Of a stretch of DNA of 64,000 bases, positions 35,195 to 44,267 are shown one piece after another (positions within the stretch are counted from its first letter, which is position 1; each line of letters begins with the position of its first letter). The notes beneath the pieces were generated by a model. That model was not told the origin of the DNA and made no database searches. It saw only the letters and a list, made by a program, of their open reading frames with translations. A program made the position numbers and the translations under genes. The stretch is from an uncultured Clostridia bacterium (GTDB lineage: Bacteria; Bacillota; Clostridia; UMGS1810): NCBI GenBank assembly GCA_934500705.1, contig CAKSTI010000003.1, forward strand, positions 1 through 64,000. The letters are read 5' to 3'.

Positions 35195-36688
35195 ATGGAT
35201 TATCAAAGCACAAGAAACAAGAACATAAGTGTCACATCGGCACAGGCGGTAAAACAGGGTATATCGTCTGAGGGCGGTCTTTTTGTACCGTCGGATATTC
35301 CGCCGGTGACTTCCGAAGAAATTGAAAAACTCGCCTCTTTCAGTTATGTTGACAGGGCAAAGTATATTCTCGGCAAATATCTGACAGATTACACCGCAGA
35401 CGAACTTGCCGACTGCGCAAGTAAGGCATACACTGCCGAAAAGTTCGGCTCGGAGGACATTGCGCCTGTCGTAAAACTCACAGACAGCGCATATATTCTG
35501 GAACTCTGGCACGGCCCAACCTGCGCATTTAAGGATATGGCACTTCAAATTCTGCCTCACCTCCTTACAAAGGCTATGAAAAAGACGGGCGAGGACAAAG
35601 AAGTTGTTATCCTCGTTGCCACATCGGGCGACACGGGAAAGGCGGCGCTTGAAGGCTTTAAGGACGTTGACGGGACAAAAATACAGGTTTTCTACCCCGT
35701 GGACGGCGTTTCCGAAATTCAAAAACTGCAAATGACCACCCAGGAGGGTAAAAACGTTTCCGTTGTAGCGGTGAACGGCAATTTTGACGATGCCCAGACA
35801 GGCGTTAAAAAGATATTTACGGATAAGAAATTTGCAAAACGTGCCGACGAAAAGGGATATGTTTTATCCAGCGCAAACTCCATCAACTGGGGCAGACTTG
35901 CTCCGCAGATTGTGTATTATTTTTCCGCTTATTGCGATATGCTCAAAAGCGGCGCAGTCAAAAACGGCGACAAAATAAACATCTGCGTTCCCACAGGCAA
36001 TTTCGGCAATATCCTTGCGGCTTACTACGCCAAGGAAATGGGTCTGCCGGTTAAAAAACTCATTTGTGCATCTAACAGCAATAACGTGCTTACCGATTTT
36101 ATAAAAACGGGAACATATGACAGAAACAGAGTGTTTAAAACGACAATCTCTCCGTCTATGGATATAATAATATCGTCAAACCTTGAAAGACTGCTCTATA
36201 TAATGTCCGGCTTTAACGACGCCGAGATTAGAGAGTATATGAACTCACTTTCCGAAAAGGGCAAATACACCGTTTCGGACGAAATATTTGCAAAAATAAA
36301 GGACAGCTTTGCGGCAGGCTGCTGCACCGATGACGAAACCAAAAAGACAATAGGCGAGATTAATAAAAAATATTCTTACACCGCAGATACCCACACCGCA
36401 GTTGCAATTAAGGTTTACCTTGACTACCTGGCGCAGACGGGCGATGATACCAAGACGGTTATAGCGTCTACCGCAAACCCGTTTAAGTTTAACAAGAGCG
36501 TGCTCGATGCCGTGTCCGGCGATGACCTCGGCGGCAAAGACGAATTTGAGCTTTTGAATATGCTTTCCGACATAAGCGGAATGAAAATTCCAAAGTCGCT
36601 CGGCGAGCTTAAAAATAAAGAGGTCAGGTTTAAAACCGTGTGCAACAAAGAGGATATGGCGTCCGAAACAGAAAAGTTTCTTTGCTGA
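35195..36688 (+). CDS. thrC: Threonine synthase
   Basis: A 497-residue PLP enzyme of the long class. The N-terminal segment YQSTRNKNISVTSAQAVKQG is typical. The PLP lysine is in HGPTCAFKDMALQ near residue 113, and the phosphate/PLP loop is ATSGDTGKAAL near 152. It converts O-phosphohomoserine to threonine, the last step after hom and thrB, which are in a separate operon at 57462-59564. GGAGG is 9 bases before the ATG. The stop is 17 bp before the ispD start, so it may lead the ispD operon. Confidence 0.96.
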   Translation: MDYQSTRNKNISVTSAQAVKQGISSEGGLFVPSDIPPVTSEEIEKLASFSYVDRAKYILGKYLTDYTADELADCASKAYTAEKFGSEDIAPVVKLTDSAYILELWHGPTCAFKDMALQILPHLLTKAMKKTGEDKEVVILVATSGDTGKAALEGFKDVDGTKIQVFYPVDGVSEIQKLQMTTQEGKNVSVVAVNGNFDDAQTGVKKIFTDKKFAKRADEKGYVLSSANSINWGRLAPQIVYYFSAYCDMLKSGAVKNGDKINICVPTGNFGNILAAYYAKEMGLPVKKLICASNSNNVLTDFIKTGTYDRNRVFKTTISPSMDIIISSNLERLLYIMSGFNDAEIREYMNSLSEKGKYTVSDEIFAKIKDSFAAGCCTDDETKKTIGEINKKYSYTADTHTAVAIKVYLDYLAQTGDDTKTVIASTANPFKFNKSVLDAVSGDDLGGKDEFELLNMLSDISGMKIPKSLGELKNKEVRFKTVCNKEDMASETEKFLC

Positions 36689-36705
36689 AAGGGGTTTTTG
36701 CGTTC

Positions 36706-37392
36706 GTGAACAGTGATTGCAGATTTGCGGCAGTTATCGCCGCAGGCGGCAGCGGAATGAGGTTCGGCGGCGGAATACCGAAGCAGTATGCCGAGCTTGA
36801 CGGCTGCCCCGTGATTGCACATACGATACGAAAATTTGAGGACTGCGAAAAAATATCGGAGATAATAATTGTATCTCACAGAGATTACATAGTTTATTGC
36901 CGTGACATATGTGTTGAGTTCGGCTTTAAAAAGGTAACTACCATTGCCGAGGGGGGCGCATCAAGACAGGAGAGCGTGTTTAAAGGATTAAAACAGCTCA
37001 CCGATGACGTGACTCACGTTCTTATTCACGATGCGGCACGTCCTGCGGTCAGCACAGATACCATTGAAAAATGCTGTGACGCCGCCGCCGAATACGGAGC
37101 GTGTTCTGCCGGAGCAAGGGCAGTGGACACACTAAAACTGTCGGAGGACGGCAGTTTTGTGTCGGCAACGCTCGACAGGGAGAAAATTTGGCAAATTCAG
37201 ACACCGCAGGGGTTTGAAAAAGGAAAAATACTTTTGTTCCATAAAACTGCCGCCTTTGAAGGCTTTGAGGCAACCGATGACTGCGCCCTTGCCGAAAAAT
37301 ACGGTATGAAGGTTCGCCTTGTCGAGTCGGACAGGAGCAATATTAAAATAACAAATTCAGGCGACTTGGAGCTTATAAGAGGAGTGATTTAA
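36706..37392 (+). CDS. ispD: 2-C-methyl-D-erythritol 4-phosphate cytidylyltransferase
   Basis: A 228-residue MEP-pathway enzyme. The CTP-binding N-terminus AAVIAAGGSGMRFGG and PKQYAELDGCPVIAHTI are followed by HDAARPAV near 110, the metal-site aspartate region, and TPQGFEKGKI. It makes CDP-methylerythritol for isoprenoids. The GTG at 36706 after AAGGGG is chosen; the longer open frame runs into thrC. Its stop overlaps the ispF ATG by one base. Confidence 0.94.
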   Translation: MNSDCRFAAVIAAGGSGMRFGGGIPKQYAELDGCPVIAHTIRKFEDCEKISEIIIVSHRDYIVYCRDICVEFGFKKVTTIAEGGASRQESVFKGLKQLTDDVTHVLIHDAARPAVSTDTIEKCCDAAAEYGACSAGARAVDTLKLSEDGSFVSATLDREKIWQIQTPQGFEKGKILLFHKTAAFEGFEATDDCALAEKYGMKVRLVESDRSNIKITNSGDLELIRGVI

Positions 37393-37868
37393 TGCGCATC
37401 GGTACAGGTTATGACGTCCATTTGCTGAAAGAAGGGCGAAAGCTCATTCTCGGCGGAGTGGAAATTGAGCACACTATGGGTCTTGACGGCCACTCCGATG
37501 CAGATGTCCTCACTCACGCCATAATGGACGCACTTCTCGGCGCTGCGGCTCTCGGTGACATTGGCAAGCTTTTTCCCGACAGTGACGACAGCTACCTCGG
37601 CATAAGCAGTATCGAGCTTTTAAAAAGAGTCGGCGTGCATTTGAAAAACCACGGCTTCGAGGTCAATAACATTGACTCAACCCTTGTGGCGCAAAAGCCG
37701 AAAATATCACCGTACACGGATAAAATGAGAGAAAATATTGCCGGCGCACTCGGAATAGACACAACCTGCGTGAGCGTTAAGGCGACAACCACCGAGCGCC
37801 TCGGCTTTGAGGGCGAGTGCCTCGGAATGTCCGCTCAGGCGGTGTGCACAATACGGAGTGTAAAATGA
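37392..37868 (+). CDS. ispF: 2-C-methyl-D-erythritol 2,4-cyclodiphosphate synthase
   Basis: A 158-residue trimeric enzyme, normal length. Zinc ligands are in GTGYDVHLL (D8, H10) and the loop GLDGHSDADVLTHAIMDALLG (D/H near 34-42). The C-terminus has KATTTERLGFEG. It cyclises the ispD/ispE product in isoprenoid synthesis. It is coupled to ispD (overlap of one base) and to tsaE (ATGA). Confidence 0.97.
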   Translation: MRIGTGYDVHLLKEGRKLILGGVEIEHTMGLDGHSDADVLTHAIMDALLGAAALGDIGKLFPDSDDSYLGISSIELLKRVGVHLKNHGFEVNNIDSTLVAQKPKISPYTDKMRENIAGALGIDTTCVSVKATTTERLGFEGECLGMSAQAVCTIRSVK

Positions 37869-38302
37869 CATATAAATCATATAGCTGTGAAGAAACAGAA
37901 AAAATTGCATACGCCCTCGCCGAAAAGCTGCACGGCGGAGAGATAATCACGCTCGACGGCGACCTCGGCGCAGGCAAGACTGCATTTGTAAGAGGTCTTG
38001 CCGCAGGACTCGGCATATCCGACAGGGTGGTAAGTCCTACGTTTACCATTGTAAATGAGTACAGCGGAGAGGGACTTCCGCTTTTCCACTTTGATGTTTA
38101 CCGCATCGGCTCGCCGGACGAGATGTACGACATCGGCTGGGAGGACTATCTTGGCAGAGGCGGTGTGACGGTCATTGAATGGGCGGTAAATATTGAGGAA
38201 ATATTAAAGGACGAAAAAATCATTAAGATAACCATAGACAAAGACCTCGATGTGTCGGAGGATTACAGAATTATAACCGTTGAAGGAGATGAGCAGGAAT
38301 GA
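37865..38302 (+). CDS. tsaE: tRNA threonylcarbamoyladenosine protein TsaE
   Basis: A 145-residue P-loop ATPase. Walker A is LDGDLGAGKTAFVRGLA near residue 32. The family motifs SPTFTIVNEY, FHFDVYRI and VIEWAVN follow. It drives turnover of the TsaB-TsaD complex that makes t6A at position 37 of ANN-decoding tRNAs. The ATG at 37865 overlaps the ispF TGA; a longer frame from 37817 inside ispF is rejected. tsaB follows with an ATGA overlap; tsaD is not in the window. Confidence 0.95.
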   Translation: MTYKSYSCEETEKIAYALAEKLHGGEIITLDGDLGAGKTAFVRGLAAGLGISDRVVSPTFTIVNEYSGEGLPLFHFDVYRIGSPDEMYDIGWEDYLGRGGVTVIEWAVNIEEILKDEKIIKITIDKDLDVSEDYRIITVEGDEQE

Positions 38303-38991
38303 ATATATTTGCAATGGACACTTCCACTCTTACCGCAACGGTTGCGGTTCTGAGCGATGAAAAGCTCCTCGGAGAATTCAGCGTTTCAAACAAACTCACA
38401 CATTCTGTTACGATTATGCCTATGACAGACTCGCTTTTGAAGTCTGCGTCGCTTGCGCTTAACGATATTGACGTTTTTGCCGTGTCGGTCGGCCCCGGTT
38501 CTTTTACGGGACTGCGCATAGGTATGGCAACGGTCAAGACATTTGCACAGGCGCTCGGAAAGCCGATTATAGGCGTTTCTTCGCTTGATGCGGCAGCAGG
38601 TAATTTTGCCCTTGCAAAAGGGTTGGTGTGCCCAATGTTTGACGCAAGGCGGAGCGAGGTTTACAACGCTGTTTATAAAGACGGCAGTAAAATCTGCCAA
38701 GACAGGGCGATACATACGGACGCTCTTTTTGATGAGCTTTCCGGCAAAGAGGTTGTTTTTGCCGGCGACGGTGCGATTATCCACTCGGAAAAAATCAAAT
38801 CGATGGGCGAAAGCGGTTGGAGCATAGCGCCTCAGCATCTTATTTTGCCAAAGGCGTCATCTGTTGCATATGCGGCGCTCAAACGTGCGCAAAAAGGCGA
38901 CTTTGACGATGTTTATACATTAAATCCCGTTTACCTGAGAAAATCCCAGGCGGAAAGGGAGAGAGAAGAAAGAGAAAACAAGGGGGAATAA
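38299..38991 (+). CDS. tsaB: tRNA threonylcarbamoyladenosine protein TsaB
   Basis: A 230-residue ASKHA-fold protein. The N-terminus MNIFAMDTSTLTATVAVLSD and the VSVGPGSFTGLRIGMATVK motif near 66-84 are diagnostic. It is an inactive paralogue that scaffolds TsaD and TsaE. The C-terminal tail is highly charged (AERERERR-like) and slightly extended. It is translationally coupled to tsaE; rpiB starts 3 bp after the stop. Confidence 0.94.
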   Translation: MNIFAMDTSTLTATVAVLSDEKLLGEFSVSNKLTHSVTIMPMTDSLLKSASLALNDIDVFAVSVGPGSFTGLRIGMATVKTFAQALGKPIIGVSSLDAAAGNFALAKGLVCPMFDARRSEVYNAVYKDGSKICQDRAIHTDALFDELSGKEVVFAGDGAIIHSEKIKSMGESGWSIAPQHLILPKASSVAYAALKRAQKGDFDDVYTLNPVYLRKSQAEREREERENKGE

Positions 38992-38993
38992 AA

Positions 38994-39431
38994 GTGATAG
39001 CGATAGGCTGTGACCACGGCGGTTTTCAGTTAAAAGGCGAGATTATCAAGTTCCTGGACGAGAACGGCTACGAGTACAACGACGTCGGTACATATGATGA
39101 GGCAAGCGTTGACTATCCCGATATTGCAAAAAGAGTGTGCAATTTAATCATCGGCGGAAGCTGCGACAAGGGCATACTCGTATGCGGTACGGGAATAGGA
39201 ATGAACATCTGCGCAAACAAGTTCAAGGGCATAAGAGCCGCACAGTGCCACGACACTTTCAGTGCCAAAATGACACGTCAGCACAACAACTCCAACGTTC
39301 TTACAATGGGCGGCAGAGTAATCGGTCCGGAGCTTGCCAAAGAGGTTGTGAGAGAATTTCTCACAAACGAGTTTTTGGGCGGCAGACACGAAACAAGAGT
39401 TAATAAAATAACAGAAATAGAAAATAATTAA
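38994..39431 (+). CDS. rpiB: Ribose 5-phosphate isomerase B
   Basis: A 145-residue RpiB/LacAB-family isomerase. It starts IAIGCDHGGFQLKGEI (D/H of the active site near residues 8-9). The catalytic cysteine is in ILVCGTGIGMNICANKF near 65, and the phosphate site RQHNNSNVLTMGGR follows. It interconverts ribose and ribulose 5-phosphates. GTG start at 38994 after AAGGGGGA. It may also act on allose or other pentose phosphates, as some family members do. Confidence 0.93.
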   Translation: MIAIGCDHGGFQLKGEIIKFLDENGYEYNDVGTYDEASVDYPDIAKRVCNLIIGGSCDKGILVCGTGIGMNICANKFKGIRAAQCHDTFSAKMTRQHNNSNVLTMGGRVIGPELAKEVVREFLTNEFLGGRHETRVNKITEIENN

Positions 39432-39450
39432 ATTACGGAGGGTTTTAAAA

Positions 39451-40095
39451 ATGAAGTATCCGCTTTACAACAATGTAGAAATTATGGAGCACCCGCTCAT
39501 AATTCACAAAATTTCAAAAATGAGAGACGAGCAGACAGGCTCCAAGGAGTTCCGTGAGTATGTAAACGAGATTGCAATGCTTATGGGCTACGAGGTAACG
39601 AGAGATTTGCCGATGAAAGACGTTGACATTCAGACGCCTATTGCCGTTGCAAAGACAAAAATCATCGCAGGCAAAAAGCTTGCCATCGTTCCAATCCTCA
39701 GAGCAGGTCTGGGGATGGTTGACGGTATGATGAAACTTATGCCTAACGTTAAGGTAGGTCACATTGGACTTTACCGTGACCACGAAACACTTCAACCGGT
39801 GGAGTATTACTGCAAACTGCCCGACGACATTGCGTCAAGAGATGTAATTTTGGTAGACCCGATGCTTGCAACGGGTGTTTCAAGCAAGGCCGCTGTCGGA
39901 TTTTTAAAGGACAGAGGCGTTAAGCACATCAAGTTCTGCTGTATCGTTGCCGCTCCGGAGGGTATTAAGGCAATAGCCGAGGCTCACCCCGACATAGACA
40001 TCTATTGCGGAATTGTTGACGAAAAGTTAAACGAAAACGGATACATCGTTCCGGGTCTTGGAGATGCCGGAGACAGGATTTTCGGTACAAAGTAA
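39451..40095 (+). CDS. upp: Uracil phosphoribosyltransferase
   Basis: A 214-residue pyrimidine salvage enzyme. It opens with YNNVEIMEHPLIIHKISKMR. The PRPP-binding loop is VILVDPMLATGVSSKAAV near residue 131, and the C-terminal uracil site is GYIVPGLGDAGDRIFGT. It makes UMP from uracil and PRPP. It follows rpiB by 19 bp with GGAGGG. rpiB next to upp is a frequent Firmicute order. Confidence 0.96.
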   Translation: MKYPLYNNVEIMEHPLIIHKISKMRDEQTGSKEFREYVNEIAMLMGYEVTRDLPMKDVDIQTPIAVAKTKIIAGKKLAIVPILRAGLGMVDGMMKLMPNVKVGHIGLYRDHETLQPVEYYCKLPDDIASRDVILVDPMLATGVSSKAAVGFLKDRGVKHIKFCCIVAAPEGIKAIAEAHPDIDIYCGIVDEKLNENGYIVPGLGDAGDRIFGTK

Positions 40096-40096
40096 G

Positions 40097-40591
40097 ATGA
40101 TAGAAACAATCGGAGCATATCTTTCAAACATAAATAAGGACCTTGCTGTTTTCCTTATGTCGCTCGTTCCTGTTGTTGAGCTCAGGGGAGCAATTCCGTT
40201 TGCCATAGGCGCACTGGGTATGAACTGGCTCAGGGCGTACGTTATAAGCGTTATCGGCAATATGCTGCCTGTGCCGTTTTTAATCTGGCTTATCCGCCCC
40301 ATTGTGGAGTGGCTGCTCAGAACAAAGACGTTTTCAAAGCTCGGATCGTGGCTTGATGAGAGAACAAGGAGAAAGAGCAAAAGCGTAACAAAATACAAAA
40401 AACTCGGCTTGCTTATTTTTGTGGCAATTCCGCTTCCCGGCACGGGTGCGTGGAGCGGCGCTATGATTGCGGGTCTGTTGGATATGCGCATAAAGGACGC
40501 ACTGCCGGCAATTTTCGGCGGAGTTCTGATTGCCGGATTGTTAGTTGTAGGCATAACGTGCGGATTTGGCGCATTGCTGAATTTGGCATAA
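40097..40591 (+). CDS. Small membrane protein of the COG2426 (small multidrug export-like) family
   Basis: A 164-residue membrane protein with about four helices. It has the family start (LMSLVPVVELRGAIPFAIGALG), the loop LPVPFLIWLIRPIVEW, a basic cytosolic stretch (RTRRKSKSVTKYKK), and LIFVAIPLPGTGAWSGAMIAGLL. The family was named after small multidrug exporters, but function is unproven. ATG at 40097 lies one base after the upp stop with a poor ribosome site, so it probably depends on coupling to upp. Confidence 0.82.
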   Translation: MIETIGAYLSNINKDLAVFLMSLVPVVELRGAIPFAIGALGMNWLRAYVISVIGNMLPVPFLIWLIRPIVEWLLRTKTFSKLGSWLDERTRRKSKSVTKYKKLGLLIFVAIPLPGTGAWSGAMIAGLLDMRIKDALPAIFGGVLIAGLLVVGITCGFGALLNLA

Positions 40592-40619
40592 TGTTAATGC
40601 AAGAAGTGAGGTACAGATT

Positions 40620-41801
40620 ATGAACAGAAAGTTTTTTACGTCGGAGGCGGTCACCGAAGGTCACCCCGACAAAATATGCGACAAAATTTCGGACGCCGTT
40701 CTTGACGCCATAATCGAAAAAGACCCTATGGCGAGAGTTGCCTGTGAAACCGTTGTCACAACGGGTATGGTTATGATTATGGGCGAGATAACAACCGGCT
40801 GTTACGTTGATATTCCCAAAGTCGCAAGAGATACCATTGAGGAAATAGGGTACGACAGAGCAAAGTTCGGCTTTGACTGCCACACCTGTGCAGTTATTAC
40901 AAGCATAGATGAGCAGTCGGCAGACATTGCCCTGGGCGTTGACAAATCGCTCGAAGCTAAGCAGTCAAACTCCGATGAGCTTGACAACGGCGCCGGCGAC
41001 CAGGGTATGATGTTCGGTTATGCCTGCACGGAAACCGAGGAACTTATGCCGATGCCGATTTCTCTTGCGCAAAAACTTGCAAAAAGGCTTACGGACGTCA
41101 GAAAAGACGGTACGCTCGACTATCTGCGCCCGGACGGCAAAACACAGGTTACCGTTGAATACGACGACGGCAAACCGGTGCGTGTGGACACGGTTGTCGT
41201 CTCCACACAGCACAGCGCCGACGTTTCTCTTGATACCATAAGAGAGGATATGATAGAAAAGGTCATAAAGCCGGTAATAGGTTCTGCGCTTATGGACGCA
41301 GACACCAAAATATACGTAAACCCCACAGGACGCTTTGTAATAGGCGGGCCGCAGGGGGACAGCGGACTCACCGGCAGAAAGATAATTGTCGACACCTACG
41401 GCGGTTACGCACGCCACGGCGGCGGAGCGTTTTCGGGCAAAGACCCCACAAAGGTTGACAGAAGTGCCAGCTATGCCGCAAGATACGTTGCCAAAAACAT
41501 TGTGAGCGCAGGACTTGCACAGAAGTGCGAAATTCAGATTGCTTATGCCATAGGCGTGGCGTCTCCCGTTTCCGTACTGGTAGACACATTCGGAACGGGC
41601 GTGGTTTCCGACGAGAAAATCTCGGAGATAATCGGTGAGGTCTTTGATTTAAGACCTGCGTCAATAATCAGGGATTTGGACCTTCGCAGACCCATATACA
41701 AGCAAACAGCGGCTTACGGTCACTTTGGCAGAACCGATGTTGACTTGCCGTGGGAGAGGTGCGACAAGGCGGAAATTATAAGAAAAAAAGCAGGAATTTA
41801 A
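40620..41801 (+). CDS. metK: S-adenosylmethionine synthetase
   Basis: A 393-residue enzyme, full length. Motifs: FTSEAVTEGHPDKICDKISD, GAGDQGMMFGYACTET near 122-137, and the P-loop-like GGGAFSGKDPTKVDRSA near 263-279. It makes SAM from methionine and ATP, supplying the two radical SAM enzymes and the rRNA methyltransferase in this window among others. The gap before it is only 28 bp, so there is no room for a SAM riboswitch. GTGAGG precedes the ATG. Confidence 0.97.
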   Translation: MNRKFFTSEAVTEGHPDKICDKISDAVLDAIIEKDPMARVACETVVTTGMVMIMGEITTGCYVDIPKVARDTIEEIGYDRAKFGFDCHTCAVITSIDEQSADIALGVDKSLEAKQSNSDELDNGAGDQGMMFGYACTETEELMPMPISLAQKLAKRLTDVRKDGTLDYLRPDGKTQVTVEYDDGKPVRVDTVVVSTQHSADVSLDTIREDMIEKVIKPVIGSALMDADTKIYVNPTGRFVIGGPQGDSGLTGRKIIVDTYGGYARHGGGAFSGKDPTKVDRSASYAARYVAKNIVSAGLAQKCEIQIAYAIGVASPVSVLVDTFGTGVVSDEKISEIIGEVFDLRPASIIRDLDLRRPIYKQTAAYGHFGRTDVDLPWERCDKAEIIRKKAGI

Positions 41802-41816
41802 TTCACTGATACAAAG

Positions 41817-41844
41817 CCTCTTTGCATATGATAATGCAAAGAGG
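41817..41844 (+). other. Hairpin covering the ribosome site of the next gene
   Basis: A perfect 11-bp stem (41817-41827 with 41834-41844), loop ATGATA. Its 3' arm contains GAGG of the ribosome site of the gene at 41853. It lacks a proper U-tract (GTGTTTG). Confidence 0.65.
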
Positions 41845-41852
41845 TGTTTGAT

Positions 41853-42203
41853 ATGTCAGATGTAATATTTAAAACATTTGTCACTTTTTTTGTGATATAC
41901 GCCCTGATTGATATGTTTACAAAGATTTTCAGATTTTTTGCCGAGGAACGCACAAGAAGTGAGGTCATTGTCGTTATTCGTGTAAAAAATCAGGAGGAAA
42001 ACATAGAGGGCGTTATCCGCTCGGTTATATGGAAGTTTTTAAGCCGCAGCGCCGGAGGAGAGATACCGTTTATCTTGATTGTAGATACCGGCTCGACCGA
42101 CTCTACGGAAAAAATCGCAAGAAAACTGTGCGACGACTACGGGTTTATTTATTATATGACCGAGGAAAAATATAACGAAATGAAGGAACAACTGCCGATA
42201 TAG
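41853..42203 (+). CDS. Small membrane protein with GT2-like N-terminal fold fragment
   Basis: A 116-residue protein. One membrane helix (ten to thirty: FKTFVTFFVIYALIDMFTKI) is followed by a segment resembling the nucleotide-binding half of family 2 glycosyltransferases (VIRVKNQEENIEGVIRSVIW, FILIVDTGSTDSTEKIARKL). It ends soon after, without a DXD or acceptor domain, so it is unlikely to be a full transferase. The ATG at 41853 follows GAGGTG, which is inside a hairpin. It sits 9 bp before the TIGR01212 radical SAM gene and may be its partner. Function unknown. Confidence 0.6.
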   Translation: MSDVIFKTFVTFFVIYALIDMFTKIFRFFAEERTRSEVIVVIRVKNQEENIEGVIRSVIWKFLSRSAGGEIPFILIVDTGSTDSTEKIARKLCDDYGFIYYMTEEKYNEMKEQLPI

Positions 42204-42212
42204 GAAGTAAAA

Positions 42213-43154
42213 ATGCTATACAACACATATTCACAATATCTTAAAAACAAATACGGCGAGAGGGTGTATAAACTGCCCGTTAATCTGCCCATCACCTGCC
42301 CCAACCGTGACGGAACAAAGGGAGTCGGCGGTTGCAGCTTTTGCGGCGAAGTGGGAGCGGCGTTTGAAAATTTGCCGTGTACTATGAGCGTCGGCGGACA
42401 GATTGCCGAAAATATGGCGTTTATCGGCAGAAAATACAAGGCAAAAAAGTTTATTGCCTATTTTCAGAATTTTTCAAATACATATATGCCGCTCGAAAAA
42501 TTTAAGGAGAATATCCGTGCGGCGAATTCGGAAAATATCGTCGGGATTGCGGTTTCCACCCGTCCCGACTGCATTTCCGATGAATATATGAGCTTTTTAA
42601 GCGACTTTTCAAAGGAAACGGGAATAGATATACTAATCGAACTCGGTTTGCAGACCGTTAATTACAAAACGCTTGAAAAAATCAACCGTGGTCACAGCCT
42701 GGCGGAGTTTATAGACGCCGTTCTGACGGTAAAAAAATACGGCTTTGAAGTGTGTGCGCACCTTATTTTAAATCTGCCGTGGGACACCGACGCAGATGCT
42801 GTTGAGTGCGCAAAAATTCTCTCCGCATTAAGGGTTGACCAGGTTAAACTGCACAGTCTGTATATAGTTAAGGACACGCCCCTTGCCGATATGTATGTAA
42901 ACGGCAAAATCGAGATGGGAACGTATATGGACTACGTCGAACGTGTTATACTCTTTCTTGAATACCTGTCGCCGGACATTGTAATTCAGCGCCTTATAGG
43001 TAGAGCAAAGGAGGAGCACACGCTCTTTTCCAATTACGGGACAAGCTGGTGGAAAATAAAGGACACCATAGACGCTCTGCTTGAGGAGAGAAAGACATAT
43101 CAGGGCAGAAAGTGCGACTATCTGGACGGAAGCGCCCTCAAAAAATTTGTGTGA
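42213..43154 (+). CDS. TIGR01212-family (YhcC-like) radical SAM protein
   Basis: A 313-residue radical SAM enzyme. It opens YNTYSQYLKNKYGERVYKLP. The iron-sulfur cysteines are in ITCPNRDGTKGVGGCSFCGE near residues 29-48. KKFIAYFQNFSNTY, STRPDCISDEYM, ELGLQTVNYKTLEKINRGH and HLILNLPWD follow. The protein ends with WWKIKDTIDALLEER. It belongs to a conserved Elp3-related group whose substrate is not settled; tRNA or metabolite modification has been proposed. It lies directly after the small GT2-like gene. Confidence 0.88.
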   Translation: MLYNTYSQYLKNKYGERVYKLPVNLPITCPNRDGTKGVGGCSFCGEVGAAFENLPCTMSVGGQIAENMAFIGRKYKAKKFIAYFQNFSNTYMPLEKFKENIRAANSENIVGIAVSTRPDCISDEYMSFLSDFSKETGIDILIELGLQTVNYKTLEKINRGHSLAEFIDAVLTVKKYGFEVCAHLILNLPWDTDADAVECAKILSALRVDQVKLHSLYIVKDTPLADMYVNGKIEMGTYMDYVERVILFLEYLSPDIVIQRLIGRAKEEHTLFSNYGTSWWKIKDTIDALLEERKTYQGRKCDYLDGSALKKFV

Positions 43155-43212
43155 TATATTTTGCTTTGCGAATATATAATATTAAGGACAAACATCGTTC
43201 ACGGAGGAAATT

Positions 43213-44175
43213 ATGAACATTATACCTATTGTTTTATTTGTAATCGGTCTGTTTTTGCTGATAAAGGGCGGCGACTGGTTTGTTGACGGCGCAACGGGCA
43301 TCGCCCACCGCTTTCACGTACCGGAACTTTTAATCGGTGCTACCGTGGTTTCCATAGGGACGACACTGCCGGAGGTTATGGTTTCCGCCACTTCTGCACT
43401 TTCCGGTCACGGAGAAATTGCCTACGGAAACGCCATAGGCTCGGTCATCTGCAACACCGCACTCATTGCGGCGCTCACCATTGCAATAAGACCGTCTGAG
43501 GTTGACAGAAAAACTCTTACGGTGCCGGTTGCGTTTTTCTTTGTTGCGGCGGCATTTTATGCGCTCATTGCCTACACAAGCGGTAACTTTACACGCATTG
43601 CGGGACTTGCTCTCGTGGCAATGTTTGCACTCTATATCGGAATAAACGTCAAACAGGCGCTCGGTGCAGCACAGGGCAAGGACACCTCGTCGCCGAACGG
43701 CACAAGTTCGGTAAAAGATATATTCCTGCTTGTTGCCGGAGCGGTTATTATTGCAATAGGCGCAAATCTCCTCATTGATAACGGTATCATCATTGCAAGA
43801 GTTATGGGCGTGCCGGAGTCAGTAATCGGACTTACGTTTGTTGCACTGGGAACATCGCTCCCGGAGCTTGTAACGGCTGTAACTTCGCTTGCAAAGGGGC
43901 ACGGGCTTTTATCTCTCGGAAATATAGTGGGAGCAAACCTTTTCAACCTCGTGCTTGTCAGCGGTGTTTCGGTTCTGCTCGCACCGTTTAAAATCCCCTC
44001 GTCCAAGATGATAGCCGGCATTAACTCCTCGCTTGCGGTGGACATTCCGGTTATGTTTTTCGTGATGGGCTGTCTGTGTATCCCGGCGCTCATTCGGGGC
44101 AAGCTCTCACGCTTGCAGGGCATAATACTTTTGCTTACTTATGCGGCGTTTTGCGTTTACCAATTTGCAATGTAG
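43213..44175 (+). CDS. Calcium/sodium antiporter (YrbG-like CaCA family)
   Basis: A 320-residue membrane antiporter of about ten helices with two inverted alpha-repeats. Repeat 1 is SIGTTLPEVMVSATSAL with GNAIGSVICNTALI. Repeat 2 is LGTSLPELVTAVTSLAKGHG with GNIVGANLFNLVLV. The glutamates in these motifs bind the cation. It probably extrudes calcium in exchange for sodium or protons. GGAGG ribosome site; monocistronic by position. A weak TATAAT at 43176-43181 may be its promoter. Confidence 0.92.
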   Translation: MNIIPIVLFVIGLFLLIKGGDWFVDGATGIAHRFHVPELLIGATVVSIGTTLPEVMVSATSALSGHGEIAYGNAIGSVICNTALIAALTIAIRPSEVDRKTLTVPVAFFFVAAAFYALIAYTSGNFTRIAGLALVAMFALYIGINVKQALGAAQGKDTSSPNGTSSVKDIFLLVAGAVIIAIGANLLIDNGIIIARVMGVPESVIGLTFVALGTSLPELVTAVTSLAKGHGLLSLGNIVGANLFNLVLVSGVSVLLAPFKIPSSKMIAGINSSLAVDIPVMFFVMGCLCIPALIRGKLSRLQGIILLLTYAAFCVYQFAM

Positions 44176-44205
44176 ATACGGATTAAAGTTTATGGTATTT
44201 TTATA

Positions 44206-44234
44206 TTGATTTTTAACGCTGTATTTGTTATAAT
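44206..44234 (+). promoter_or_regulatory. Promoter of phospho-sugar mutase gene
   Basis: TTGATT (44206-44211), 17-bp spacer, TATAAT (44229-44234), 34 bp before the ATG. Confidence 0.65.
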
Positions 44235-44267
44235 ATTAGTTGACATATTATTTTCGGAGGTGCTCAT

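Noticed and set aside
40592..40619. SAM riboswitch before metK
   Set aside because: Only 28 bases separate the genes, too few for any SAM riboswitch, and no K-turn or terminator is present.
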